A DNA stretch of 38,323 bases from Acidimicrobiia bacterium (GCA_016650365.1 JAENVV010000006.1:1-38323); one strand, 5' to 3'. Counted from the stretch's first letter, positions 1 through 8,797 are shown. The notes: a model not told the origin generated them from the sequence alone. Numbers and translations are program-made.

Positions 1-2
1 AT

Positions 3-104
3 CAGTCGTGGTCGAGGGACACCAACTCCTGGTTCGGTGGCTTTGGCGGGGGCGGCGGCGTCGGCGGCGGTGGCGGTGGGGGCGGCGGGTCGAGCGGTTG
101 GTAG
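3..104 (+). CDS. C-terminal tail of a glycine-rich protein (partial)
   Basis: Only the last 33 codons lie in the window. They read as a few polar and aromatic residues (SWSRD, NSWFGGF), then a run of glycines broken by one valine, ending SSGW before a TAG stop. Tails of this kind are typical of DUF2207 or TPM-domain (YgcG-like) membrane or secreted proteins, but the diagnostic domains are outside the window. The frame is chosen because it gives the G/S/W-rich tail and a clean stop; the other plus frames give Ala/Val-rich shadows of the same GC-rich repeat. The family assignment is an inference from the tail alone. Confidence 0.6.
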   Translation, partial: QSWSRDTNSWFGGFGGGGGVGGGGGGGGGSSGW

Positions 105-118
105 CGCCTGCCATCCGG

Positions 119-124
119 TAGCGT
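119..124 (+). promoter_or_regulatory. Putative -10 box (TAGCGT) for the sugar dehydrogenase gene
   Basis: TAGCGT ends six bases before the GTG at 131, the geometry expected for a leaderless transcript. No ribosome binding site precedes the GTG and no clear -35 is visible. Confidence 0.5.
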
Positions 125-130
125 TGAATC

Positions 131-1312
131 GTGCGGTACATGTTGCTGACCCTGGCCGTGGTTCTATCGGCGTGTGCCACCGGCGAACTCGCACCGATCC
201 CGGTTACTGCCCAAGGTGGGACCCCGCCAGACGGATCAACATCAACGATTCCTTTCTCGACGTTGCCTATGCCGACGACCACGGACCCGGAAACATCGAC
301 GCCAATTACGACAGTGGCACCATTGTTGGGCCTGGCGCTCGAACCTGTCGATGTTGACGTGGTCTTCCCGGTACTGGTTTTCTCGTCGGGTCCTGATACG
401 TACGTGGCCGACAAGGCCGGGAGGATCGTCTCGATTGCGGGAGGCGCACCCGTGCTCGACATTCGTGACAGGGTGCTCAACGACGGAGAGCGGGGCCTCC
501 TCGGGGCGGCGTTCCACCCGTTGTATGAACCGGGTTCGCTACTCGTTGTCCACTACACCGACCGGGATGGCAACACCGTGGTGTCGACCTTTACCGTCGA
601 CGAGACGATCGCCGATCCCGATAGCGAACAGATTGTTCTGCGGGTCGAGCAACCTGCCGGCAACCACAATGGTGGCATGATCCAATTCGACGCCGACGGT
701 CATCTGTTTGTCGGACTCGGCGACGGTGGCGGAGCCAACGACCGATTCGGGAACGGCCAGAACCGTGAATCGCTGCTCGGCTCGATCCTGCGGTTGTCAC
801 TCACCGACGGGGCCGGGTATACGATTCCTGCCGACAATCCGTTCGTTGACCTGGCCGGTGCCCGGCCGGAGATTCGGGCATGGGGACTCCGAAATCCGTG
901 GCGCTTCTGGATTGACAACCTGAGTGGGTTGATGGTTATCGCTGACGTCGGCCAAAACACGTACGAAGAAATCGACGTCATTCAGACGGAGACCGGAGGC
1001 GCCAACCTCGGGTGGCCCATTACGGAAGGTCTCCATTGTTTTTCGCCTTCGTCGGGATGTGACACTGTCGGCTTGACGTTCCCGGTCCTTGAGATTTCTC
1101 ATGGGGACTCCGGTTCGTGTTCGATAACCGGTGGCATCGTGTATCGGGGCGAAGCCATTCCGGAGCTGGTTGGAACGTATTTCTACTCGGACTACTGCGG
1201 CGGGTATCTCCGTGGGTTTCCTGTTGATGATCCCACCGCCGTCACTGATTACGGCGACCAGTTGGGCGGCCGGATCGGCCGTGACGTCGTTCGGTCAGGG
1301 AGCCGATGGTGA
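131..1312 (+). CDS. PQQ-dependent sugar dehydrogenase-like lipoprotein, frameshifted near its C-terminus
   Basis: This is a predicted exported, lipid-anchored quinoprotein of the glucose/sorbosone dehydrogenase family, which oxidises sugars or related alcohols outside the membrane. The N-terminus is a lipoprotein signal with lipobox LSAC, followed by a Thr/Ser/Pro-rich linker. The beta-propeller part shows AGNHNGG, FVGLGDGGGAND, WGLRNPWRFW, IADVGQNTYEEID, GANLGWP and YFYSDYCGGYLRG, all hallmarks of the family. The annotated frame ends RDVVRSGSRW, which does not look like the family. The next plus frame, ending at 1364, continues VTSFGQGADGERY and LKVVP, the expected last strand. A one-base slip around 1262-1290 therefore separates the protein from its natural end. 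GTG at 131 is chosen from the promoter spacing; ATG at 140 is possible. Substrate is unknown. Confidence 0.85.
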   Translation: MRYMLLTLAVVLSACATGELAPIPVTAQGGTPPDGSTSTIPFSTLPMPTTTDPETSTPITTVAPLLGLALEPVDVDVVFPVLVFSSGPDTYVADKAGRIVSIAGGAPVLDIRDRVLNDGERGLLGAAFHPLYEPGSLLVVHYTDRDGNTVVSTFTVDETIADPDSEQIVLRVEQPAGNHNGGMIQFDADGHLFVGLGDGGGANDRFGNGQNRESLLGSILRLSLTDGAGYTIPADNPFVDLAGARPEIRAWGLRNPWRFWIDNLSGLMVIADVGQNTYEEIDVIQTETGGANLGWPITEGLHCFSPSSGCDTVGLTFPVLEISHGDSGSCSITGGIVYRGEAIPELVGTYFYSDYCGGYLRGFPVDDPTAVTDYGDQLGGRIGRDVVRSGSRW

Positions 1313-1421
1313 AAGGTACATCACCACTTCCGAAGCTGTTCTGAAGGTCGTACCCATTCGATAGAGGGCCAATTCACCCGTTGGGAACGAACGCCGCGCC
1401 GAAACTGTCACAGGGGCACGG

Positions 1422-1427
1422 TACGAT
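1422..1427 (+). promoter_or_regulatory. Putative -10 box (TACGAT) of the nurA-herA-sbcD-sbcC operon
   Basis: TACGAT lies seven bases before the ATG at 1435. There is no other promoter-like spacing within the operon, whose genes overlap or nearly touch. The box also argues against the longer frame open from TTG at 1381, because the transcript would begin downstream of that codon. Confidence 0.5.
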
Positions 1428-1434
1428 CGGCGTC

Positions 1435-2385
1435 ATGTTGTACGTTGAAAGTTGGGCCCCCGAATATGGAGCACCGATCGAGCACGATCCTTCGCTTGCT
1501 CCGAGCGAGTCGGTCATAGATCCGACTGTTGAAACAACCGACTGGCGGCCGATCACCCCGGAGTCCTCCGTTGCCGATGCGGTCGAGGCGGTGTGCTTTG
1601 TCGATGGAGTCCGACGCGTCGATGCTCGCTTGACGCTTGACGAACCGGAAGGACCGATTCCGGGCCTCTGTGGTTCGCTCGGGGTTGGTGCGACGCACTG
1701 GGATCGAAGCGTCCCAAGGGCGACGTTTGGGGACATCATGATCGAGCGATTGGCCGTCATCGGGTCGGGTCGGGTCGTCGACGTTCCTCCCGTCGGAAAC
1801 TTGAAGTACGAGGCAGTGTCGGTGGCGGGTACCGACCCGGCCGAGTTGGTTCGGCATTTCCATAATCGGATGCGGAAAGCCGAAGCTGTGCTCTCTTCCC
1901 GTTTGGCGGCCGAAGGGCATCTGGTGATCGCCGACGGTCCAATCAACGAACTGAAGCCCCAATCCGTCATCGGGTACATCAAAACCCACCGGGTCAATTA
2001 CCTGGGCCTTGAAGAGACCGAGGCGGTGCGGAAACTGCTGGCCGGGGACCGGACCCCGATGTTCCTCATGGATGGTCACATTTATGCGAGGTATTCCTGG
2101 TATCTCAAGCTGGCCGATATACCTGGTGGCCATACGTGGTCCGGGGTAGTGCGGTGCGAGGTTCCCGCCTCATTGGGAATTGAACAGGCGGCTATTTATG
2201 CCGACATTGCGGCCGTCCTGCTTCCGCAAACCGCCCCGCCGCTGCACGTTGATCCCCGGGCTCCACAGAATCTCGTGCCGATCGGTGCACTCGAGCGTGA
2301 ACTCCGGCGCAACCTGGGCGACCCCGGACTGGTCTATCGTGCCCTGCGGGAGAGTATTGGTCAGTCGACAAACGGAGCCGCATGA
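1435..2385 (+). CDS. nurA: NurA-family nuclease
   Basis: A predicted 316-residue DNA nuclease of the NurA family, the 5'-3' end-resection nuclease that works with the HerA translocase. Seen: an N-terminal strand with VCFVDGVRR (Asp57), matching the first acidic motif of NurA; a central strand VIADGPI (Asp167) followed by VIGYIKTHR (Lys183), matching the second; and a C-terminal VDPRAPQNLVPIGALE segment that aligns with the family's last motif. These are weak, family-level similarities, strengthened greatly by the directly adjacent herA. The reading frame is open from a TTG at 1381, but ATG 1435 sits seven bases after a TACGAT box and starts the protein MLYVESW. The stop overlaps the herA start by four bases (ATGA), so translation is probably coupled. 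Confidence 0.75.
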   Translation: MLYVESWAPEYGAPIEHDPSLAPSESVIDPTVETTDWRPITPESSVADAVEAVCFVDGVRRVDARLTLDEPEGPIPGLCGSLGVGATHWDRSVPRATFGDIMIERLAVIGSGRVVDVPPVGNLKYEAVSVAGTDPAELVRHFHNRMRKAEAVLSSRLAAEGHLVIADGPINELKPQSVIGYIKTHRVNYLGLEETEAVRKLLAGDRTPMFLMDGHIYARYSWYLKLADIPGGHTWSGVVRCEVPASLGIEQAAIYADIAAVLLPQTAPPLHVDPRAPQNLVPIGALERELRRNLGDPGLVYRALRESIGQSTNGAA

Positions 2386-4097
2386 GCGTCGGGCGAGTCA
2401 TTGGAACGGAAAAGACGTCAACCCAGGTTTTCCGGGTAGTCCTTGACGACGACCAGTACCTGCAACTCGATGATCTGGTCGTCGTGAGAACCCAGGTGCC
2501 CCAGGCCGGGGAGATTGCCACGTATGGCATCGTGACCGAGTCCGAGGCGGTCTATGAAGGGGCTTCATACGAGTCCGATACCTTTCGGATTGCCGAGCAC
2601 GGCATTTTGCCGGCTCAGAAAGTTCGGTCCGCCCAGGTGCAGGTAACCCGGGTCGACCCGGAGGTCTGGGTCTCTCCCGATCCAGGCGAACTGGTCGAGC
2701 GGGCCAGTGGCGAGGCCAGAGACAAGGCTTTGTACGCCGACGAAATGGGCCGCCCGTTGCCGGTTGGGATCGGCCGGGATGGTCAGCCCTTATACGTAGA
2801 TCTTGACTTCTTCGATGGTCGCAAGGGCGGGCACATGTCGATATCGGGGATCTCGGGAGTCGCCACCAAGACCTCCTTCGCGCTGTTTTTCCTCCGGATG
2901 CTGACCGGACGTCGGGACATCGTCGGCGAGAGCGGCGCCAACATGCGAGTGCTCGTGTTCAACGTCAAAGGGGAAGACCTGTTGTGGCTCGACAAACCGA
3001 ACGTGCTCTTTGACGATGATGCTCGAACCAAGTGGGAAGCCCTCGGAGTCGCCCCGACCCCCTTTCCTTCGGTCGGATTTTGGGCGCCTCCCCGCAAGAA
3101 GTCCGGGGACGTACTCCTGGCCGATGTGGCAGGGAGACAAGAAGGGGTACAACCGTTCGCATGGACGCCCCGCGAATTCATCGACGAAGGATTGCTGCGC
3201 TTCCTGTTTACCGACGCCGGCGACAGTCGTAATCAGTTGTCCTTCGTGGAGGAACGGGTCAGATCCCAGTTGCAGCGCTGGGCGGTTGATGTGGTCGGCC
3301 GGCCAGGAGCCGTCGTCATCCGCCAACCACCCGTCGGGGGCTGGCGGCGCGGCGCCGAGGTCAAGTTGGAGCCAGGGGAGCGGATCATCGAAGACCTGCC
3401 GAGTCTTGTCGAGTCCCTCGAAGAGTTTCTCGATCCCCCCGATGGCGAAGAACCGGACCGAACCTGGTCGGGAAGAGTGCAGGGCGGAACCGTCTCGGCA
3501 TTCATGCGCCGGTTGTATGCCGCCCAGTCGCGACTGGGCGAACTCATCCGGGCCGGTGATTCGCATCGGATTGATCGGGCTACGGCCCAGGTGACGGTGG
3601 TGGCGATCCAATCGCTCCACGACCTGGCCCAGCGATTCGTTGTGGGCGCCTTGCTCCAGGAAACGTTTGCCGAGAAAGAACAGACCGGCCAACGACTCCC
3701 CCTCTCGGTGGTGGTTCTTGACGAACTGAACAAGTACGCACCCCGGGAGGGCAACTCCCCGCTCAAAGACATGCTGATCGATATTGCTCAGCGCGGTCGG
3801 TCGCTCGGGGTGCTCCTGGTCGGCGCCCAACAGACGGCTTCACGGATCGCCCAGGAGGTCATGGAGAATGCCGCCATCCGGGTGGCGGGCCGGCTCGACG
3901 CCGCCGAAGCCGAACGCTCGGAGTACGGCTGGATGCTTCCGTCGACCAGGGCGAGGGCGCGCCTGCTGAAACCAGGCACCATGGTCATTTCTCAACCAGC
4001 CATTCCGGTTCCGCTGGTTGTCAACTTCCCGTTCCCACCGTGGGCAACCCGTAGGGAAGAGGTCAGCGAGGACGTAGATCCGTTCGTGGGTCTCTAG
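2382..4097 (+). CDS. herA: HerA-like DNA translocase ATPase (DUF87 type)
   Basis: A predicted hexameric ATPase of the HerA/FtsK superfamily that would pump DNA into or through the NurA nuclease. The first ~100 residues form a beta-rich segment (VVVRT, ATYGIV) compatible with a HAS-barrel. The nucleotide site is around residues 153-165, ISGISGVATKTS, with Lys163; the usual glycine just before the lysine is replaced by threonine and the spacing is unusual. Walker B is VVVLDELNKYAP (Asp447-Glu448). The C-terminal part has LLVGAQQTASRI and RVAGRLDAAEAE, typical of HerA motifs for sensing nucleotide and the arginine finger. The length, 571 residues, is normal. The ATG overlaps the nurA stop and the gene ends three bases before sbcD. 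Function as a NurA partner is inferred from gene order. Confidence 0.85.
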   Translation: MSVGRVIGTEKTSTQVFRVVLDDDQYLQLDDLVVVRTQVPQAGEIATYGIVTESEAVYEGASYESDTFRIAEHGILPAQKVRSAQVQVTRVDPEVWVSPDPGELVERASGEARDKALYADEMGRPLPVGIGRDGQPLYVDLDFFDGRKGGHMSISGISGVATKTSFALFFLRMLTGRRDIVGESGANMRVLVFNVKGEDLLWLDKPNVLFDDDARTKWEALGVAPTPFPSVGFWAPPRKKSGDVLLADVAGRQEGVQPFAWTPREFIDEGLLRFLFTDAGDSRNQLSFVEERVRSQLQRWAVDVVGRPGAVVIRQPPVGGWRRGAEVKLEPGERIIEDLPSLVESLEEFLDPPDGEEPDRTWSGRVQGGTVSAFMRRLYAAQSRLGELIRAGDSHRIDRATAQVTVVAIQSLHDLAQRFVVGALLQETFAEKEQTGQRLPLSVVVLDELNKYAPREGNSPLKDMLIDIAQRGRSLGVLLVGAQQTASRIAQEVMENAAIRVAGRLDAAEAERSEYGWMLPSTRARARLLKPGTMVISQPAIPVPLVVNFPFPPWATRREEVSEDVDPFVGL

Positions 4098-4100
4098 GCG

Positions 4101-5267
4101 GTGAAGATCCTCCATACCTCCGACTGGCATGTCGGCAAAAAGCTGGGCCGATATGACCGTATGGCTGAATACCGCGATGTGCTTGGTGAAGTCGTGCGGG
4201 TGGCCGATGCCGAAGACGTCGATTTGGTACTCGTGTCAGGTGACCTGTTCGACCGGGCGGCGCCCCCGATGGACGCGCTCGCGCTGGTCGTCGAGACACT
4301 GACCGACCTGTCGGGCGATGGGACCCGTCCGGTGGTGGCAGTGTCGGGAAACCATGATTCAGGTCCTCTGTTTGAAGTACTCGATCCGTTGCTGGCTCCG
4401 CTCGGAATCAGGCTGGTTGGAGACGTCAAGCGACCCGAGGAAGGGGGAGTCCTCGCCGTTACGACTCGCAATGGAGACGCGGCGATTGGCTGCTTTCCAT
4501 TCCTGCGTGAAGGGAGAGTTGTCGACTTCATGGAGGAAATGGGTTCTTGGTACGGGACTTATGCCGATCGGGTCCGCCAGATCACGACGGCCTATGCCGC
4601 CCGGGCATCGGAGTTGGCCGGACCTGATGGGGTGGCGTTGTTGGTCGCTCACTTTATGGTGACTGGTGTGCGAGTGGGCGGGCACGGACGGCCCAGAGGG
4701 GAACGGGCGTTGCACATGGGTGAGGCCTATTCAGCGACGTCCCAAGCAGTGCCGACCTCCCTGAGCTATGTGGCGATGGGCCACATCCATGCACCGCAGC
4801 CGATCCCGGGGGCCCAGGTTCCGGCCGAGTACGCCGGGTCCCTCCTCGAACTCGATTTTGGCGAGGCAGGAGAGCGCAAGAGGGTCGTCATCGTTGAAGC
4901 CGAACCTGGCTTACCGGCCTCGGTTCGCTCGGTCCCGTTGTCCGGCGGCCGGCGCCTGATGCGGGCGACTGGCCGATGGGAAGAACTCATCGAACGGCCC
5001 GATCTCGTCGATGCCTTCGTTGATCTCACCGTCGAAACCAACGGTCCTGATCAGGGCTTGGCCGATCGGGCCCGTCAGCACTTCCCATTCCTGGTGAAGG
5101 TCGCTGCCTCCTATGCTCGAGCCGAAGTCGATCGACCGGCGCGGTCCGGACTGGCGTGGGACGAGTTGTATCGAGACTTCGTGACCAAACGGACTGGGGC
5201 CGAGCCGTCCGATGAACTTTTGACTGCATTCCGAACCGTTCTTGACGAAGCTGGGCGCCAGGAGTGA
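4101..5267 (+). CDS. sbcD: Exonuclease subunit SbcD (Mre11 family)
   Basis: The Mn-dependent nuclease subunit of the SbcCD (Mre11-Rad50) complex, which trims hairpins and blocked DNA ends. All phosphodiesterase motifs are present: TSDWHVGK (Asp8, His10), VSGDLFDR, VSGNHDS, LLVAHFMV and MGHIHAPQ. After about residue 270 the capping and SbcC-binding region follows. 388 residues is a normal family length. The start is GTG, three bases after the herA stop, and the last four bases are shared with the sbcC start (GTGA), so all four genes of the run are probably co-translated. The assignment is secure; the link to HerA/NurA is inferred from the operon. Confidence 0.95.
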   Translation: MKILHTSDWHVGKKLGRYDRMAEYRDVLGEVVRVADAEDVDLVLVSGDLFDRAAPPMDALALVVETLTDLSGDGTRPVVAVSGNHDSGPLFEVLDPLLAPLGIRLVGDVKRPEEGGVLAVTTRNGDAAIGCFPFLREGRVVDFMEEMGSWYGTYADRVRQITTAYAARASELAGPDGVALLVAHFMVTGVRVGGHGRPRGERALHMGEAYSATSQAVPTSLSYVAMGHIHAPQPIPGAQVPAEYAGSLLELDFGEAGERKRVVIVEAEPGLPASVRSVPLSGGRRLMRATGRWEELIERPDLVDAFVDLTVETNGPDQGLADRARQHFPFLVKVAASYARAEVDRPARSGLAWDELYRDFVTKRTGAEPSDELLTAFRTVLDEAGRQE

Positions 5268-7783
5268 GACCGGTCACGCTCAAGCTTGACGGCTTTCGCT
5301 CTTATGCCAGCGAGGTCGAGATCGATTGGACCGGGCGCCACCTCGTCGGAATCGTCGGCCCGATCGGCTCGGGCAAATCGACCATTCTCGACGCAGTCTG
5401 TTTTGCCCTCTATGGCAAAACCCCCACTGAAAAGGCCAATCAGCGTTCGCTCATTCACCAGCGCGCCGATGTGGGCAAGGTCGAGTTGGTGTTCGACGTC
5501 GAAGGAATCCGATGGAAATCGGTCAGGGCGCTCCGGCGGAGAGGGCAGAGCCCCCATGCCCTCTATCGCATCGACCCGGATGATCCCGATGGCGAGCCAC
5601 TTGAGACGATTCTCGGCAAGGGGGACGTCGACGCTCGCATCGAGGAGATTCTGGGAGTCGATTTCGATGGATTCAACCGATCGGTCATGCTTGCCCAAGG
5701 TCGCTTCTCCGACTTCTTGAAAGCGGGTAACGCCGATCGGGACAAGACCCTCAAGGGGGTGTTCGGGCTCGACAAGATCGATGTCATGGAGGCGGTCGCC
5801 AAACGTATTCGAGACGAGGCCAAACGTGACCTCGACGAGTTCGGTCGCCGAAAGGCGGACCTTGACAACGTTCGCGCATTGGCCGCTCGGGCCGAGGAGG
5901 CACTCGAAAACGCCACCAAGCGGCTGGAGTCGTTGTGGCTCGTCGAAGCTGATCTTGCCGAAGCCGATCAGCAACGCCAGGCGGAGCAAGCGAAAATCGA
6001 GAAGGCCGATGAGCGCACAGCCGCCCTAAAGTCCATTGCCGCCCGGATGCCCGACCCCGGGAGAAGTCGGGAGATCCTCAGCGAACATGCCGCCCGACAA
6101 GCCGAGCTGGCGCTCGCCAAAAAGCACCTGGAATCACTTACAGCCTCAAGCGTGACCGCCAGACAGAAACGCGCGCACGCCCTGGAATCGGTCGGCGGTG
6201 AAGCCCAACTTGCGGTGGTCCGCCAGCAAGCGGCGCGGTACGACGATGCGCAAGCCGCACGCGAGCGGGAGGTGGAACGCCTGAGCATGGCCGGGTCGAA
6301 CCTTGAGAAGGCTGAGAGCCTGGTAACTCAGACCCGGGCCGAGGCGGATAAAGCGGTCGCGGGCGCTCAGGCGGCGGCGGCGGTGACGCTTACAGCGTCT
6401 GATGCGTTGCGCGGCTCCGAACAAGCTGTCCACGAGGGCCAACATGCCGACATGGCTGCGACACTCCGGGCTGACCTGGCCGTCGGTCATGAATGCCCGG
6501 TCTGTGCCCAACCGGTCGCCGAGTTGCCCAAAGCAGGTCGCCAGCGGGTCGCTCTCGACCAACTCGAAACGGATCGGGACACGGCGCGCCGCGTCCACGA
6601 AGAAGCCGTCGGCTCGGAAAAGATTGCCCTGGCGGGCGCAGCTCGGTCGACCGAAGCGGTTACCAATGCGATTACCAAACTGGAGGAGGCGAAGGCGTCG
6701 GTAGCGGCCGCCACCGATTCGAAAGCTGCGGCCGCCGCGATGGTCGTCGGCATCGAATCCACGTTGTCCGAGGTCCTCGGCGAAGAACCGATCGCCCGGC
6801 TGGCTACGGTCGAAGCGACACTCAAAGCGGCAACGAACGAGATAGATGAGCTCGAAGCTGCCTTGGCCGGAGCGCGGAGCGATGTCGAGCATGGCGCCGG
6901 AGCGGTAGAAAAGGCGCAAGCCGATCTCCGTGCCCTCGCCTCGGTCGTCGTCACCTTGGCTTCCCAGCTCCAGGTCGACCATGACGATGTCGTTGATGCG
7001 GACGGAACCGAGAAGCTCCTCGCGTTGGTCCGTGACATCTGGGTGCGGAACCAACAAGAGGCTTCGAAGGAGCGTGAGCTGGCCGTCGCCGGTCTGGCCG
7101 GTGCCACCCGAGGGCGTGCCGAAGCCATGGAGTCTGTCGGGCTGTCGCCCGACGACGACTTCGGGAAGGCACTCGCCAACGCAGTGGCAGCCGTGGCCGC
7201 CACCCAGCGGGAACTGGATCTTCGTAAAGAACGGCTCGCCCAGTCGGCCGAGCTCGATGAACAGATCACGGCGCGAGAATCGGTGGTCGGGCTCTACGAC
7301 GATCTGGCGAAGGATCTGCGGCCAGGGGGGTTTCTCGGTTACCTGCTGGAAGAAGAGCGGGCCGAGCTCGCCACGGTGGCTTCCGAACAATTCGAACAGC
7401 TATCCGGCGGGCGGTACCGGTTCTCTGATGGAGGAGAGTTCAACATTCTCGACCTCAACGCGGCCGAACTGGTCCGCAAGGCGTCATCACTGTCAGGCGG
7501 TGAGACATTCCTGGCGTCACTCGCGTTGGCCCTGGCGTTGGCCGAGATGGTTGCCAGGGGAAGTGGTCGGCTCGACGCCTTCTTCCTCGACGAAGGTTTT
7601 GGATCCCTGGATGCCGAGCATCTCGACCTGGCGATGGCAGGCATCGAGTTGTTGGTGGCCGGTCATGATGAGCGCCTCGTTGTCATCGTCAGTCACGTAC
7701 CTGACATGAAGGACCGTATCGAGGATCTCATAATCCTCGACAAAGACCCTGGCACTGGCGCCACGATCGTGGTTGGCGGCTGA
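5264..7783 (+). CDS. sbcC: Exonuclease subunit SbcC (Rad50 family SMC-like ATPase)
   Basis: The ATPase and tether subunit of SbcCD. Walker A is GPIGSGKST with Lys38. Two long Ala/Glu/Lys/Arg-rich coiled-coil arms flank a CPVC zinc hook at residues 411-414. The ABC signature SLSGGETF is at about 742-749, and Walker B FFLDEGFGSLD has Asp776 and Glu777. At 839 residues it is shorter than the 1048-residue E. coli protein, and the arms are correspondingly short (about 200-230 residues each). The start is GTG, overlapping the sbcD stop. The TGA stop directly abuts the stop of the convergent gpsA, forming TGATCA, so no room exists for a terminator between them. Confidence 0.95.
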   Translation: MRPVTLKLDGFRSYASEVEIDWTGRHLVGIVGPIGSGKSTILDAVCFALYGKTPTEKANQRSLIHQRADVGKVELVFDVEGIRWKSVRALRRRGQSPHALYRIDPDDPDGEPLETILGKGDVDARIEEILGVDFDGFNRSVMLAQGRFSDFLKAGNADRDKTLKGVFGLDKIDVMEAVAKRIRDEAKRDLDEFGRRKADLDNVRALAARAEEALENATKRLESLWLVEADLAEADQQRQAEQAKIEKADERTAALKSIAARMPDPGRSREILSEHAARQAELALAKKHLESLTASSVTARQKRAHALESVGGEAQLAVVRQQAARYDDAQAAREREVERLSMAGSNLEKAESLVTQTRAEADKAVAGAQAAAAVTLTASDALRGSEQAVHEGQHADMAATLRADLAVGHECPVCAQPVAELPKAGRQRVALDQLETDRDTARRVHEEAVGSEKIALAGAARSTEAVTNAITKLEEAKASVAAATDSKAAAAAMVVGIESTLSEVLGEEPIARLATVEATLKAATNEIDELEAALAGARSDVEHGAGAVEKAQADLRALASVVVTLASQLQVDHDDVVDADGTEKLLALVRDIWVRNQQEASKERELAVAGLAGATRGRAEAMESVGLSPDDDFGKALANAVAAVAATQRELDLRKERLAQSAELDEQITARESVVGLYDDLAKDLRPGGFLGYLLEEERAELATVASEQFEQLSGGRYRFSDGGEFNILDLNAAELVRKASSLSGGETFLASLALALALAEMVARGSGRLDAFFLDEGFGSLDAEHLDLAMAGIELLVAGHDERLVVIVSHVPDMKDRIEDLIILDKDPGTGATIVVGG

Positions 7784-8791
7784 TCAGAAGATGCCATGTC
7801 CTTCGGACTTGGCCGTTCTACCCATCAGGGCCATCATCGAGTCTTTCGGATCGGCACCCTCGTAAAGTACCCGACCCACTTCGGCAGCTATGGGCATCTC
7901 GACGTTCTCGCGTTCGGCCAGCGACAGAACACCCGACGTTGACTTCACCCCTTCGGCAACCATATTCATCTCGTCGATGATGTCCTGGAGGGCTTTGCCT
8001 TCGCCAAGGCCATGCCCGACGGTGTAGTTGCGGCTCTGTGATGAGTAGCAGGTCGCCACGAGGTCACCGATTCCGGCCAGCCCCCCGAACGTCAATGGAT
8101 TTCCGCCAACGGCAATGCCGAGGCGAACCAGCTCAGCGAGGGCTCGAGTGATGAGTGCTGCCCGGGTGTTATCGCCAAAGCCAAGGCCCGAGACCATGCC
8201 TGACGCGATCGCCATGACGTTCTTGCAGGCACCGGCTATTTCACAACCAACCACGTCAGGGTTTGTGTAGACGCGAAAGGTTGGGGTCATGAACCGGGTC
8301 TGGATTTCTTCGGCCAGGGCTGCGTCTGGCAGCGCGATGACCGTGGCGGCCGGCTCGCCCGCCATGATTTCCTTCGCCAGGTTGGGACCTGAAAGGACGC
8401 CGATGTGGCTCCGTGGATGGTTGGGCAGCACATCGGCAATGATCTCGGTCATTCGCATGAGGGTGCCGGCTTCAATGCCCTTGGTGAGGGACAAGATGGG
8501 GATCGAGTCGGGAATCGACGCGGCGGTCTGCTCCAGGATGTCACGGAATCCGTGCGAGGGAATTCCGATAATGAGAATCTCGCAGTTGGCTGCAACGTGC
8601 CTGATGTCCGCACTCGCCACCAGGGATTCGGGCAGAGAGAACTCGCTCATATAGTCCGGATTGAAGTGGATGCGATTGATGGTTTCAGCAACCTCGGGGC
8701 GCCGGGCCCACAACAGCGTGTCGTTCTTGGCAGCGGCCAGGGCGGCCACGGCCGTGCCCCAGGATCCTGCACCAAGTACTCCAACGGTCAT
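7784..8791 (-). CDS. gpsA: NAD(P)-dependent glycerol-3-phosphate dehydrogenase
   Basis: Reduces dihydroxyacetone phosphate to sn-glycerol 3-phosphate, the backbone for phospholipids. It has the N-terminal Rossmann motif VLGAGSWGTA, the family segments SLTKGIE and VLSGPNLAKEI, a catalytic-lysine region CEIAGACKNVMAIASG, and FGGLAGIGDLVATC. The length of 335 residues is exactly typical. The gene stands alone on the minus strand, converging with sbcC without a gap and diverging from the FlgM-like gene at 8938. The ATG lies six bases after a TAGCCT box and has no visible ribosome binding site. Confidence 0.96.
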   Translation of the reverse strand: MTVGVLGAGSWGTAVAALAAAKNDTLLWARRPEVAETINRIHFNPDYMSEFSLPESLVASADIRHVAANCEILIIGIPSHGFRDILEQTAASIPDSIPILSLTKGIEAGTLMRMTEIIADVLPNHPRSHIGVLSGPNLAKEIMAGEPAATVIALPDAALAEEIQTRFMTPTFRVYTNPDVVGCEIAGACKNVMAIASGMVSGLGFGDNTRAALITRALAELVRLGIAVGGNPLTFGGLAGIGDLVATCYSSQSRNYTVGHGLGEGKALQDIIDEMNMVAEGVKSTSGVLSLAERENVEMPIAAEVGRVLYEGADPKDSMMALMGRTAKSEGHGIF

Positions 8792-8797
8792 ACGTTC

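Noticed and set aside
37-95. Tandem GGC repeat as a simple-sequence locus
   Set aside because: In the chosen frame it codes an ordinary glycine-rich protein tail with a proper stop.
37-357. Plus-strand frame of 106 codons at the window start, Ala/Val-rich
   Set aside because: A shadow of the glycine-rich tail and the signal peptide of the sugar dehydrogenase in another frame.
2790-3830. Long minus-strand frame (346 codons) opposite herA
   Set aside because: It is antisense to a well-supported ATPase gene and its translation has no recognisable motif; open antisense frames are expected in high-GC DNA.
6146-7390. Long minus-strand frame (414 codons) opposite sbcC
   Set aside because: Fully antisense to sbcC coding, no start signal or family resemblance.
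1435-7783. A HerA-based anti-phage defence system
   Set aside because: Known HerA defence systems pair it with Sir2 or DUF4297 effectors; none is here, and SbcCD points to DNA repair.
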